This document shows positions 27,251-36,900 of a DNA stretch of 64,000 nucleotides, one piece after another. The first letter of the stretch is position 1. Each line of letters starts with the position of its first letter. The translations under genes were made by a program, and so were the position numbers. The notes under the pieces were generated by a model. That model saw nothing but the letters and a program-made list of their open reading frames with translations, was not told the DNA's origin and did no database searches. Source of the DNA: Flavobacteriaceae bacterium R38 (GTDB taxonomy: Bacteria > Bacteroidota > Bacteroidia > Flavobacteriales > Flavobacteriaceae); assembly GCA_009901575.1 (NCBI GenBank), contig WXYP01000004.1:186001-250000 (forward strand), given 5' to 3'.

Positions 27251-27981
27251 ACAATAATATCCTGAGTAATTATTTTTTCAACCAGAGAAATTAACTCGTC
27301 ATCATTAACTGATCCTACCCGAATAGGTTCATGCACCTTAAACTTAAGGTGAGACCCAACACCCATAGGATATTTTCCATATCGAAGCATTTTCCACGAA
27401 TTGTTTATCGTTACAGGCACCACCAAAGCATCCGGAATATGCTTAAATAATACTTTAAGTCCGTTTACAGCAAACTTTTTAGGCTTTCCGGTCCTGCTTC
27501 GTGTCCCTTCAGGGAAAATAACAGCTGCGCGTTTATTTTTTTCAATGTAAAGAGCAAATGCTTTAAGAGCAGGAATAGACTGCTTAGGATCTTTTCTGTC
27601 GATTAAAGCAGATCCGCCATGCCTTAAATTAAAAGAAACACTGGGAATACCTTTTCCTAATTCTTTTTTGCTGATGAATTTTGGATGATGCTTTCTCATA
27701 AACCATATGATAGGAGGAATATCATATAAACTTTGATGATTGGCAACTATGATTACGGGTTGAGAGGTGGGGATTTTAAATTGATGGTCAAAAGAGTATC
27801 GGGTTCCTAATAAATGTGTAGAACGGATAAGGAAAAAATTAAGGAAATCTACACTTTTTTTATGAGCCTGATATCCAAATAAATTTAAACACATCCATTG
27901 TATAGGATGAAATACTAAAAGTATTAACCCAAATGCCAAATAGAAGACAGGAGATAGTAAATAAGCAAGTATTTTTCGCAT
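27247..27981 (-). CDS. 1-acyl-sn-glycerol-3-phosphate acyltransferase (PlsC type)
   Basis: This 244-residue membrane-associated enzyme transfers an acyl chain to lysophosphatidic acid in phospholipid synthesis. An N-terminal hydrophobic helix (about 8-30) is followed by block I ANHQSLYDIP (catalytic His and Asp, about 82) and block III IFPEGTRSRTGK (about 157). The ATG lies only 4 nt after a TATTTTTG element (27986-27993), so the transcript may be leaderless. The HD gene overlaps its 3' end. Confidence 0.9.
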   Translation of the reverse strand: MRKILAYLLSPVFYLAFGLILLVFHPIQWMCLNLFGYQAHKKSVDFLNFFLIRSTHLLGTRYSFDHQFKIPTSQPVIIVANHQSLYDIPPIIWFMRKHHPKFISKKELGKGIPSVSFNLRHGGSALIDRKDPKQSIPALKAFALYIEKNKRAAVIFPEGTRSRTGKPKKFAVNGLKVLFKHIPDALVVPVTINNSWKMLRYGKYPMGVGSHLKFKVHEPIRVGSVNDDELISLVEKIITQDIIV

Positions 27982-27985
27982 GCCT

Positions 27986-27993
27986 CAAAAATA
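27986..27993 (-). promoter_or_regulatory. Candidate -7 element directly before the PlsC-type gene
   Basis: The minus strand reads TATTTTTG, with the ATG beginning 4 nt downstream. The surrounding A-run makes a chance match possible. Confidence 0.35.
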
Positions 27994-27994
27994 A

Positions 27995-28020
27995 AAAAAC
28001 CACGTGAAAACGTGGTTTTT
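27995..28020 (-). terminator. Terminator after the bacilliredoxin gene
   Basis: A 10-bp stem AAAAACCACG / CGTGGTTTTT with a 6-nt loop has A/T runs on both sides, so it could work in either direction. It lies 24 bp after the bacilliredoxin stop. Confidence 0.85.
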
Positions 28021-28043
28021 AAAATTATTTTATTGTAGAAAAT

Positions 28044-28454
28044 TTAGCAAAATTCATTGTAGGCATCAACCAAGTTTTCCGCAATCATTTCTGCCGGACG
28101 TCCTTCAATATGATGACGCTCTAACATATGAACTAATTCTCCATCTTTAAAAAGCGCAATACTTGGAGATGATGGAGGAAAAGGAATCATATATCCTCTG
28201 GCATGATCTGTTGCTTCCCTGTCTACACCTGCAAATACAGTTACTAAATTATCAGGAGACTTAACATTTTGTAGCGACAAACGTGCTCCGGGACGTGCAT
28301 TTGCTGCAGCACATCCACATACAGAATTAACTACAACTAAAGTAGTTCCTTCTTCTTTCATGGCAGTATCTACCTCTTCTACATTATGCAATTCTTTAAA
28401 CCCGACAGCCGTCAGGTCTTCTCTCATTGGTTTTACTAATTCTGCTGGATACAT
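28044..28454 (-). CDS. BrxA/BrxB-family bacilliredoxin
   Basis: This 136-residue thioredoxin-fold protein has the characteristic CGC active site in VNSVCGCAAANARPGARL (about residues 52-69). In Firmicutes such proteins remove bacillithiol from oxidised proteins; flavobacteria carry the same family. It is a single-gene unit with a TATCTTTG -7 element at 28489-28496 and a hairpin terminator downstream. Confidence 0.92.
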   Translation of the reverse strand: MYPAELVKPMREDLTAVGFKELHNVEEVDTAMKEEGTTLVVVNSVCGCAAANARPGARLSLQNVKSPDNLVTVFAGVDREATDHARGYMIPFPPSSPSIALFKDGELVHMLERHHIEGRPAEMIAENLVDAYNEFC

Positions 28455-28488
28455 ATTATAACAATTTTATTATTCTATTTTAAAAACA

Positions 28489-28496
28489 CAAAGATA
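28489..28496 (-). promoter_or_regulatory. Candidate -7 element for the bacilliredoxin gene
   Basis: The minus strand reads TATCTTTG, about 34 nt before the ATG. The rest of the 421-bp divergent spacer 28455-28875 is very AT-rich and shows no gene or clear repeat. Confidence 0.45.
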
Positions 28497-28875
28497 TATA
28501 AATTATTGTCAGCCTCATTCAAGATAACTTACAAACTACTAATATAGAAAAAGATATAATAACATTTCTTTAAGTTTTTTATGAGTTTGTTTATGAGTTT
28601 TGACTTTATAAGAGATGTGTTAAGATTTTTTTTGATTGTAGTTTGAAGTTTCAGATGTTGTGTATTTTCAGGGCAATTTTGATGTTTTAGGTTTGATTTT
28701 CATGGATAGATTTTATTTTTCTCAAATAAATGTAGGATTTTATTTATTTATTAAAATTATTTATTTACTTTTATGATGTATTAACTTACATAATATAATT
28801 TATTCCCCCTTCTTTGTATAAAGTCATTTTTGACTTTTAAAGATTTAAAAAATAACTAAACAAACATTATTCTCT

Positions 28876-31800
28876 ATGAAAAAACGAGTATTGCTTTGGG
28901 GTGCATTGCTATGCCTTTTTGTAAAGGTTGGTTATGGGCAAGAGAGTCCGGCATCTTTACCCAATTTAGCACCTACAACTCCAGAGGCCGCTGCCCTTGG
29001 AAAATTTGTTGATGTTCCGGTCTCTCATTATACAGGAGTTCCACAAATAAGTGTGCCGCTTTGCCAGATGGAAGAGAGAGGGATTTCTATTCCTATAGCG
29101 TTAAACTATCATGCTTCTGGTATAAGAGTCAATGAAATTGCGACCCGGGTAGGATTAGGCTGGTCCATTAGTGGCCAGGGTTCTGTTGTCAGATCTGTAA
29201 GAGGGCTTCCGGACGATGGTACAGGGGGTTCTTTTCATCATAATCATGTCCAGGACTTTTTAGATGCTTCTGAAACCTATAGGCTTAATCTTGGTGCGCT
29301 TGATATTCATGAACGGATAAAAGACACTGAGTCTGACATTTACTATTATAATTTACCCAATGGTATAAGTGGAAAGTTCTTTTTTACCACTACCCATGAA
29401 GTTGTTTTAATGCCGTTTAACCAGGATGTTAAAATAGTTCCTGTTCTGGGTCAGGCAGGTAAGATCATAAAATGGGAAATTACCACTGCAGATGGAACCA
29501 GGTATTATTTAGGGCAATCCAAAGATGGTAACAGCACTGCTACCGATACCAATGAGCATATCTCATTTTCAAATAATGGTACAATAGGCCTTGAGAACAA
29601 TAAGTCCATAAATTCCTGGTATATCATGGATATAGAAACACCATCTAATGTAATGATTCGCTATGAGTACGAAGCCCCCATGCTTGGTACGGCATTTATG
29701 AACTTAGGATCTGAGAGCAGGTTGGTTTATTACAATAGCGATACTAACGAAGAATGTCCTGTTGACCGAAGAATCCAAACCAGCAAACAGCTTGTGTTAA
29801 ATAGTTCTTTGCGTTTAAAAAGAATCATAGGAGAAGAATCCATTGTAGAATTTGAATATAATATCGACAGACAAGATTTAATACATGATAAAGCCCTTAC
29901 CAAGATTAGTCATTATGATACCTCCAATGAGCTGGTTAAAGAATTCAAGATGGAGTATGATTATTTTATCAGCACGACACATTTAAATACCTATACCCAG
30001 GGGTTTTATGGCCTGGAAGATAATCTTGCTCAAAGGCGTAAGCGTTTGTATTTAAAAAATGTCAAACAAACCTTTGGAGCCCTTACCAATCAGAACTATG
30101 ACTTTGAATATTACACCGATCATATTTTACCTGACAGGCTTTCTTATGCTACAGATTTTTGGGGCTATTATAATGGAAAAAACAATGGGACCAGTGTTCC
30201 TAAAATTGAAAAGCTTTATGATTTTGGAGGCCTTAGATTTCTTTTTTTAAAGACCAATGATGCTGATAGGACAGTAGATGTCAACTATGCTAAAGCCTGT
30301 ACCTTAAAAAAAGTAACTTATCCTACAGGGGGAAGTACAACCTATAATTTCGAAGCCAATGAGGTAGGGAATCAGCAAGATGATTTTTTTGCTGGTACTG
30401 CATATGACATAGAAGAAATATCAAATTTTTATGCCAATGCTTTTGAAGGCGTTTTAGAATTTGATTTTAATGTAGGTGCAGACTATGAAGCCTCTAATTA
30501 TCCGGGCAAAGCTTATATCAGTTACAATTTGAGCATGTTTGATCAAGCCGGGGAAACCCTTGCGGTATGTTATGATAATAGCTTTGGTTGCCCAAGAGTC
30601 TACCTGACAGATGCTAATGGCGTTGAGATTGAAAGGTTAAATGACAATCCAAACAGTAGCACAGGTGATTTTGTAGTGGATATCAATACGAATTATAAAA
30701 TACGTATGGAAAATTATTTCTTTTCTAATGAAGACCAAAGAGATGTCAGTATTGTTTTAAATGGAAGAAAATTAAGATCAACCTCTCCCACTTTTGGAGG
30801 GTTACGCATTAAGGACATTACCTTTAGAGATGTTAATGGAAATCAATTATTAAAAAAAGAGTACAACTATAATGATTTTGATGATCCTAATACCTCCAGT
30901 GGATTTGCAGTTAACCCACCTGTTAATGAGTTAATAGGTTTTCCCAGGTGTCCAACCAATTTAAATCCTGATGCTTATGAGGTGGTGTCTAACCCTATTT
31001 TTGAGTTGACCAACCAGGGGAATTACAGTGTTGGTTATCGAAATGTTACCGAATCATTCGAGGGGAGTCAAAATGGGAAAACAGAATATACGTTTTTAAC
31101 CCAACCCATAGGTGAAGGGGTACAATCCAATACTTATGATTATGATAATTATCCCAATACACCTATACAAGATTTAAGTCATCGCAGAGGCCTGCTTTTA
31201 AAACAGGTAGATTATAAAAAAACTAATACCTCTAACTTTTTACCACTTAGTGAAAGAAATACCAAGTATTATTTTGGGATTAATAATGGTAGTTCAGAAC
31301 GTATTACTTCAACGGGTGTTGTTGTTGCAAAACTAGCAGGAAGCTTTTATAGTTATCAGCTGTACAATAATTTTAGCGAGCGTTTTTACATGGAGCGTCA
31401 GACCCAGCGTAGCTATTTCTACCAGGGAGAGACGCTTTTAGATACGGTAAACCAAACCACAACATATTTCTATGATTCATATCCTACCCATAACCAGATG
31501 ACCAAAACCATCACTACCAATAGTGATGGAACTACAACCCGGGTAGAAACCAAATATCCTGAAGATATTGCTGCCATTACAGGGCTTACTCCTACGCAAC
31601 AAAACACTGTTAATAGATTACAGGCTAATGACCTTTATCGTATAGGTACTCCTATAGAAGTGACCACATATGAAGATGCTAAAAAACTCTCCACCCAGCG
31701 TACGCTATTTAAGGATTGGGGTAATGATCTTATCTTACCTGAAATCGTACAAACTGCCAAAGGCAGTGATGCTTTGGAAGACCGACTGGAATACACCCGG

Positions 31801-32193
31801 TACGATACTAAAGGTAATGTTTTAGAGCTCAGGCAATCTAATGGTACTTATATCACTTACCTGTGGGGTTATGATCAACAATATCCGGTAGCTAAGATCG
31901 AGAATGCTACCTATAGCCAGGTTACAGCTACAGGAGTCAATCTATCGGTTTTAAATGATTTAAGCTATTCAGATCATCAGCGTACTACAGAACTTGATAA
32001 AGTACGTGGTGGATTACCAAATGCACTGATCAGCACTTACACCTATAAGCCTTTAGTAGGGGTGCTTAGCATGACAGATCCTTCGGGGTATACGATGACC
32101 TATGAGTATGATGCCTTTAATCGTCTTGAACGTGTTCGTGACGGCGATGGCCATATCCTCTCTGAAAATACCTATCACTATAAAAACCAATAA
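28876..32193 (+). CDS. Secreted RHS/YD-repeat-like protein without a core domain
   Basis: This 1105-residue protein has a signal peptide (1-21, ending VGYGQ). The N-terminal region (about 45-120) has the form seen at the start of many Bacteroidetes RHS proteins (VSHYTGVPQISVPL, LNYHASGIRVNEIATRVGLG). The long middle is beta-rich, and YD-type repeats close the protein (YDTKGNVLELRQSNGTY, LWGYDQQYPVAKIENA, MTYEYDAFNRLERVRDGDG). It stops right after these repeats with no RHS-associated core and no toxin-like end. Those parts are encoded in the fourth gene of this cluster. It is probably a surface or exported scaffold. Confidence 0.85.
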   Translation: MKKRVLLWGALLCLFVKVGYGQESPASLPNLAPTTPEAAALGKFVDVPVSHYTGVPQISVPLCQMEERGISIPIALNYHASGIRVNEIATRVGLGWSISGQGSVVRSVRGLPDDGTGGSFHHNHVQDFLDASETYRLNLGALDIHERIKDTESDIYYYNLPNGISGKFFFTTTHEVVLMPFNQDVKIVPVLGQAGKIIKWEITTADGTRYYLGQSKDGNSTATDTNEHISFSNNGTIGLENNKSINSWYIMDIETPSNVMIRYEYEAPMLGTAFMNLGSESRLVYYNSDTNEECPVDRRIQTSKQLVLNSSLRLKRIIGEESIVEFEYNIDRQDLIHDKALTKISHYDTSNELVKEFKMEYDYFISTTHLNTYTQGFYGLEDNLAQRRKRLYLKNVKQTFGALTNQNYDFEYYTDHILPDRLSYATDFWGYYNGKNNGTSVPKIEKLYDFGGLRFLFLKTNDADRTVDVNYAKACTLKKVTYPTGGSTTYNFEANEVGNQQDDFFAGTAYDIEEISNFYANAFEGVLEFDFNVGADYEASNYPGKAYISYNLSMFDQAGETLAVCYDNSFGCPRVYLTDANGVEIERLNDNPNSSTGDFVVDINTNYKIRMENYFFSNEDQRDVSIVLNGRKLRSTSPTFGGLRIKDITFRDVNGNQLLKKEYNYNDFDDPNTSSGFAVNPPVNELIGFPRCPTNLNPDAYEVVSNPIFELTNQGNYSVGYRNVTESFEGSQNGKTEYTFLTQPIGEGVQSNTYDYDNYPNTPIQDLSHRRGLLLKQVDYKKTNTSNFLPLSERNTKYYFGINNGSSERITSTGVVVAKLAGSFYSYQLYNNFSERFYMERQTQRSYFYQGETLLDTVNQTTTYFYDSYPTHNQMTKTITTNSDGTTTRVETKYPEDIAAITGLTPTQQNTVNRLQANDLYRIGTPIEVTTYEDAKKLSTQRTLFKDWGNDLILPEIVQTAKGSDALEDRLEYTRYDTKGNVLELRQSNGTYITYLWGYDQQYPVAKIENATYSQVTATGVNLSVLNDLSYSDHQRTTELDKVRGGLPNALISTYTYKPLVGVLSMTDPSGYTMTYEYDAFNRLERVRDGDGHILSENTYHYKNQ

Positions 32194-32227
32194 AAAACAA
32201 ACATTCAATATAAAAACATCAAAGATT

Positions 32228-33454
32228 ATGAAAACAAGATATTTCCTCTCACTTATTATAATTGCATTTTTAAGTTCGACAGAGTTATACAGCCAGGAAC
32301 TAAATAATCATTCTAATGCAGCAGCAGATCCAAATAACACAGAAACTAATGCTACTACCGGATTTTCAAGTTTTGCAAGCAATGGAGTTATCAGCTCAAC
32401 CACTGATAGCAATACAGGGAGTTACGCTATTAAATTTGAAAGAACTACTACAGGTAGTCCAAGACTTTATTTTGAGTTTGAAGTTGTAGCAGGTCAAGAA
32501 TACGAATTAAAATATACTGGAAAAGAAGATACAGGAGTTGACGCCAGGCTTCGTCAATTTCTCGGGTTAAATGGTAATCAACAATCATTTACAGATACCT
32601 ATCAACCTTTTGATCAAATTCTTACAGCAACAATCACCGGAACAGCTCGATTAGAATGGTTTATTCTCTCTGGCGATATTGGCGGGTCGTTATATATTGA
32701 TAATTTAAGCATTCGTGCTGTAAACGCTGCTGATATTGAAGCCCCAACATCACCAACATTAATCAGTACTGGTCAAAGCGATACCACAGTAGATTTAACC
32801 TGGAGTGGAGCTACCGACAATACGGCAGTCACAGAATATAAATTATTTAAAAATGGAGTTATGGAAGCAACCCTAGGAGCTGTAAGTTCTTATCAGGTAA
32901 GTGGATTAGATCCGCAAAATTATTATGAGTTTACACTTACTGCTTTAGATGCAGCTGGGAATCAAAGCTCACTTAGTAATGTTGTAGCTGTTACTACTGA
33001 TCAGGCAACTAGTACATCAACAGGTAATCAGACTCCTGGTAACTGGACCTTAGATGGGGATAATTTATTTTATAATAATGGCAATGTAGGAATTGGCACT
33101 ACAGCTCCAGGCATATGGAAGCTAGCTGTTAATGGTAATATTCGCGCTAAAGGAGTAAAGGTAGAGACGGGTTGGGCCGATTATGTATTTGAACACGATT
33201 ATAACCTACCTACATTAGAAGAAGTGGCTCGTCATATTAAAGAGAAAGGGCACTTGATAAACATTCCATCAGCTAAAGAAGTAGAACTAAATGGTATTGA
33301 ACTGGGAGAGATGAATAAACTTCTTTTAGAGAAAATAGAAGAGCTCACCCTTTATATTCTTCAACAGGAAAAGACTATTCAAAAACAATCCGAACAATTA
33401 GAACAGTTAAAGGATTTGGAGCAACGTCTTTTAAAACTTGAACAAGAAAAATAA
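32228..33454 (+). CDS. Secreted FN3 and coiled-coil protein in the RHS cluster
   Basis: This 408-residue protein starts at the ATG 32228 (MKTRYFLSLIII), although the frame is open further upstream into the preceding gene. After a signal peptide (ending ELYSQ) comes a carbohydrate-binding-like beta region (about 25-168) and a fibronectin type III domain (about 169-258; DLTWSGATDNTAVTEYKLF). Then GNVGIGTTAP (about 288), a motif common in tail-fibre-like Bacteroidetes proteins, and a C-terminal coiled coil (about 360-408). The coiled coil suggests trimer formation. It lies 34 bp after the first RHS gene. Confidence 0.8.
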   Translation: MKTRYFLSLIIIAFLSSTELYSQELNNHSNAAADPNNTETNATTGFSSFASNGVISSTTDSNTGSYAIKFERTTTGSPRLYFEFEVVAGQEYELKYTGKEDTGVDARLRQFLGLNGNQQSFTDTYQPFDQILTATITGTARLEWFILSGDIGGSLYIDNLSIRAVNAADIEAPTSPTLISTGQSDTTVDLTWSGATDNTAVTEYKLFKNGVMEATLGAVSSYQVSGLDPQNYYEFTLTALDAAGNQSSLSNVVAVTTDQATSTSTGNQTPGNWTLDGDNLFYNNGNVGIGTTAPGIWKLAVNGNIRAKGVKVETGWADYVFEHDYNLPTLEEVARHIKEKGHLINIPSAKEVELNGIELGEMNKLLLEKIEELTLYILQQEKTIQKQSEQLEQLKDLEQRLLKLEQEK

Positions 33455-33479
33455 TGAGTCATTTTAAAAGCTAACAATC

Positions 33480-33947
33480 ATGAGGTATTTAATAAAAAAT
33501 ATGAAATCCTTAAATAAGGAAGTCTTTTGTATTGCTTTTATGTTAATGACTATCAGCTTTACGATAGCGCAAGAGCCTACAATACAAGATCAGCTCATTG
33601 GCAATTGGATTTTTGATGATGTGACTTCCTTTGCCACTATAGAACCTGCCACCCAGGCAAAAATGGACTCAATCCCACAGTTTAAAACCCAATTGATACA
33701 GGCCTACAGAGGGCGTAGTACCTACTTTGGGGGTGATGGAAGTTACAGGGTAACCCTGGCCGATGGCAGAAGTGTCACCGGAAACTGGAGCCTCACCCCT
33801 TCAGGGACCATAAAGATTACAGACACACAAGGCCATGTAAGCTATCAGCAGATCGCTGCACTAGAAAACAACCGTTTAGTGCTTATCCCGGTAACCTCCG
33901 GAAATGCTAAAAGTATTGTAACACAACAACATTTTATCAAACGCTAA
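33480..33947 (+). CDS. Small secreted lipocalin-like protein in the RHS cluster
   Basis: This 155-residue protein (148 if the second ATG at 33501 is used, which gives a cleaner signal peptide ending FTIAQ) has DQLIGNWIFDDV near the mature N-terminus. Strand-rich segments follow (STYFGGDGSYRVTLADGRSV, TGNWSLTPSGTIKIT, NRLVLIPV), the pattern of lipocalin-like domains found beside secreted proteins in this phylum. Function is unknown. It lies 25 bp after the FN3 gene and 13 bp before the large RHS gene, so the four genes look like one operon. Confidence 0.75.
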   Translation: MRYLIKNMKSLNKEVFCIAFMLMTISFTIAQEPTIQDQLIGNWIFDDVTSFATIEPATQAKMDSIPQFKTQLIQAYRGRSTYFGGDGSYRVTLADGRSVTGNWSLTPSGTIKITDTQGHVSYQQIAALENNRLVLIPVTSGNAKSIVTQQHFIKR

Positions 33948-33960
33948 ATCCCTTTAAAAG

Positions 33961-36900
33961 ATGAAAGACAATATTAAATTACTATCGGTTATAGGGGTTA
34001 TGATATTACTGTTTACCAGTAGCCCGCTCTATGCTCAAGATACCAGTGTCTCCGGCCCTACAATAGTTATCCAGGGGCGAACAGAAGTCTATAGTGTTTC
34101 AGGGGTGTCTAATTTAACCAGTACCACCTGGAGTACCTCTTCTAATGCCCAGGTGGTCTCGGGCAGCACCTATTCAGCCTCTATTAAGTTTAACAGTACA
34201 GGGACAGGCTATGTAGAAGCTTTTTCAGTGGATTCCTTTTTTGGGTTTTACAGTACTACCCTGGGCGTGGAAGTCATTGCTGATATTCCCCCCAATCCAG
34301 GCAATCCATCGGTGAGTAATAACAACTGCGGGCAGGCTACCTTAACCAGAAGCAGCAATCCACCTCATGGTATCACCTGGTACTGGCAGGGGAAAAACGC
34401 TAATGGTGCCAGTACTGCTCTTGGATCAGGAAGTACTTTTATTGCCAATCAAGGCAGTGGAACCTATTATATAAGGGCCAGAAACAGTAGTGGAAACTGG
34501 AGTACAGGCTCAGGGTCTGTTTATGTAAATATAAATTCAGGTACTATCTGGTATGCAGATAGTGATGGGGATAGTTATGGAGATGCTTCAGTAACAACAG
34601 TATCTTGTACACAACCTATTGGTTATGTATCTAATGATGATGATTATGATGACTCTACTATAAACATTACCAATATTGCCCCACAGACATTCTATCAAGA
34701 CAATGACGGAGATGGATTGGGCAACTTCAATTCAAGTGTACTTTATAGCATAAGACCCAATGGATATGTTACTAATAGTGATGATTGCGACGATACTAAC
34801 AGTGCTTATACCCTACCAAAAATCTGGTACGAAGATCTTGATGGTGATGGCCTGGGGGATCCAAATAGTCCAAGTGGATTAGTTTGTGTTGCTCCTTCAG
34901 GTTATGTAGATGACAATACCGATAACTGTCCTAACCAGAATGATCCGACCAATCAGTGTGGTTCTACTACCAGTACTGATAACAATGAAGGAAACTATGT
35001 TTATACCCGTACTTATCAAGAAGCGACTAATACTCCTTATGATAACCTGTTTAGCCAGGATGACCGATTGATCCAGCAAATTACCTATTTTGATGGGTTA
35101 GGAAGGGCTATACAACAAAATGCTATAGGACAATCTGCCAGTAAAAAAGATATTGTAACACCTATGGAATACGATATTTTTGGAAGACAGGTTAAACAGT
35201 ATCTTCCTTATAGCACTACTGAAGCTACAGGAAATTATAGAGTTAATGCACTAGCAGAAGCATCAGCTCATTATAACACTGCTAAATATGATTATACCGA
35301 TAACAATTATTCAGAGACACGTTTTGAGAATTCACCACTTAACAGACCTCTTCAACAAGCAGCTCCAGGCAATCCATGGGCTATGGGAAGTGGGCATGAG
35401 ATTCAATTTGAATACCTGACTAATATTACTGATGAAGTTATTTATTTTGATGTTGTCTTTGATCAGAACAATACAGAATTCCCTCAACTTAAAAGGGATG
35501 GTAGTTACATTCAGGGAGAGCTCTCTAAGGTAATTACTAAAGATGAGAACTGGAGCTCTGGAAAAGATCATACCACAGAAGAGTTTAAAGACAAACAAGG
35601 AAGGGTGGTTCTAAAAAGAACTTATGACAATGAAATAGCACATGATACCTATTATGTGTATGATGATTTTGGAAATCTTTCTTTTGTATTGCCTCCTAAG
35701 CTTTCAGAAGAGTTCGCAGGGCTTCCTGTCACCTTTGATCGCAACACAATTGCAAGAGATTCATACACTGTTGGTGATTTTATTGATGAGTTGGGGTATC
35801 AATATAAATACGACTATAGGAACCGACTTATTGAAAAGAAGATCCCCGGGAAAGGATGGGAATACATCGTGTATAACAAACTCGATCAGCCTATTATGAC
35901 ACAAGATCCTAATCTGCAAGCACAAGGAAAATGGCTCTTTACCAAATATGATCCTTTTGGAAGAGTAGCCTATACAGGAATAGTCCTTAATTCTGGAGAC
36001 AGGACTACAGTACAGGCAGCAGCAGATGCAGCTATCAAACAATATGTTACCTCCAGTAGTAGTGCCAATACCATTGGAGGAGCTGTGATATTCTACACTC
36101 AGGAAGGTTATCCGCAATTAGGGGCTAACGATGAAGTATTTACAGCTAACTACTATGATGATTATCGTTTTACAGGCCATATCACTTTTCCATTAAGTAC
36201 ACCCTCTACAGCAATACAAGGGCAGTCTGTCAATTTACAGGTTAAAGGACAAGCTACAGGTGCTTTGGTCAGGGTATTAGATAGTGATGACTGGATCTAC
36301 TCTTTAACCAGTTATGATAACAAACTAAGGCCTATTTATGCAGCCTCTTATAACGAAGCTTTACAGACTACAGATATTGTAGAAAGTGTTATAGACTTTT
36401 TAGGAAGGCCATTAAAAACACGTAGCTCTCATATTAAAAACGGAACTACCATTGTAACACTGGACAATTTCTCTTATGACCATGCCGGGAGGCTTATAAG
36501 TCAAACCCAGTGTTTAGGCGATGAGAATTTAGGCTTTGCCTGTGAAACCGGAGATCCGGCCCCTGCAAATCCGGTATTACAAAGCGCTATAAACACTTCT
36601 ACCATTACTGTAGGAGCAGAAAGTATTAGTTTAAATGATGGTTTTGAAGTGTATGCTAGTAATGATCTTAGCTATACAGCCAGGATAGCCTCTGTAGTAA
36701 CTAGTAATGGTACCAGCCCTGAAGAGCTTATCGTATATAATATATATGATGAACTAGGGCGTATGGATGCTAAAAAAGTAGGAGGTCGCGTAGATCCTTT
36801 GGGAGTAACAGCCACAAACGGATTACAAACTGTAAATTATACGTATAATGTAAGAGATTGGCTTACAGGAATCAACGATGTGAATAACCTAGGAAATGAT

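Noticed and set aside
32102-32227. Extended N-terminus for the FN3/coiled-coil protein
   Set aside because: The extra 42 codons overlap the preceding RHS gene in another frame, and the ATG at 32228 begins a clear signal peptide.
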